Source: an uncultured Bacilli bacterium (GTDB lineage Bacteria > Bacillota_I > Bacilli_A > RF39 > UBA660). Taken from it: DNA of 5,775 nucleotides. The notes under the pieces were generated by a model. It saw only the letters and a program-made list of their open reading frames with translations, ran no database searches and was not told where the DNA came from. Shown in pieces: positions 5,764 to 5,775 of the stretch. A program made the position numbers and the translations under genes. The stretch's first letter is position 1; the number at the start of each line of letters is the position of its first letter. The stretch lies in the NCBI GenBank assembly GCA_934095805.1, contig CAKOKV010000064.1, positions 1 through 5,775 of the forward strand, read 5' to 3'.

Positions 5764-5775
5764 AAAATTATTTAA

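Noticed and set aside
1..5775. Mycoplasma-type code with TGA as tryptophan
   Set aside because: Tryptophans checked are TGG, and TGA serves as the kinase stop in a clean ATGA overlap with the next start.
1..5775. CRISPR array, transposase, tRNA or rRNA genes
   Set aside because: No regular spaced repeats, insertion-sequence ends or folded RNA gene signature were seen; almost the entire window is protein-coding on one strand.

Overview
The window is strongly AT-rich. Every gene I can support lies on the minus strand, and starts are preceded by GGAGG-type Shine-Dalgarno sequences. Tryptophan is read as TGG, and TGA acts as a stop. This fits a low-GC Bacillota (clostridial, erysipelotrichial or related gut-type lineage) using the standard code. 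I cannot name the genus from sequence alone.

In transcription order, right to left: (i) an unrecognised acidic protein (5254-5763, possibly continuing past the right edge) that ends in an intrinsic-terminator-like hairpin; (ii) a LysR-type regulator (4286-5182) with its own terminator-like hairpin; (iii) a tightly packed five-gene cluster that runs off the left edge. The cluster encodes a radical SAM enzyme with a SPASM-like C-terminus (3129-4205), a nucleoside phosphorylase related to methylthioadenosine phosphorylase (2280-3119), a nucleoside 2-deoxyribosyltransferase/nucleotide N-hydrolase-like enzyme (1826-2269), an HPr-kinase-like P-loop kinase (856-1815), and a cobalamin-binding radical SAM enzyme (859 to beyond position 1). 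Gaps are 9, 10 and 10 bases, then a 4-base ATGA overlap, so co-transcription and translational coupling are very likely.

Two radical SAM enzymes, two different N-glycosidic-bond enzymes and one kinase look like a small-molecule or peptide-modification pathway, not housekeeping metabolism. Two inferences are possible. The nucleoside enzymes may act on the pathway's own substrate (a nucleoside-derived product), or they may clear 5'-deoxyadenosine and other SAM by-products made by the radical SAM enzymes. The HPr-kinase-like protein could phosphorylate a peptide or small-molecule intermediate. I see no precursor peptide, transporter or recognition domain in the window; such genes, if present, would lie beyond the left edge. 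The LysR gene immediately upstream, in the same orientation, is the obvious candidate regulator. I do not recognise the whole gene set as a described system.
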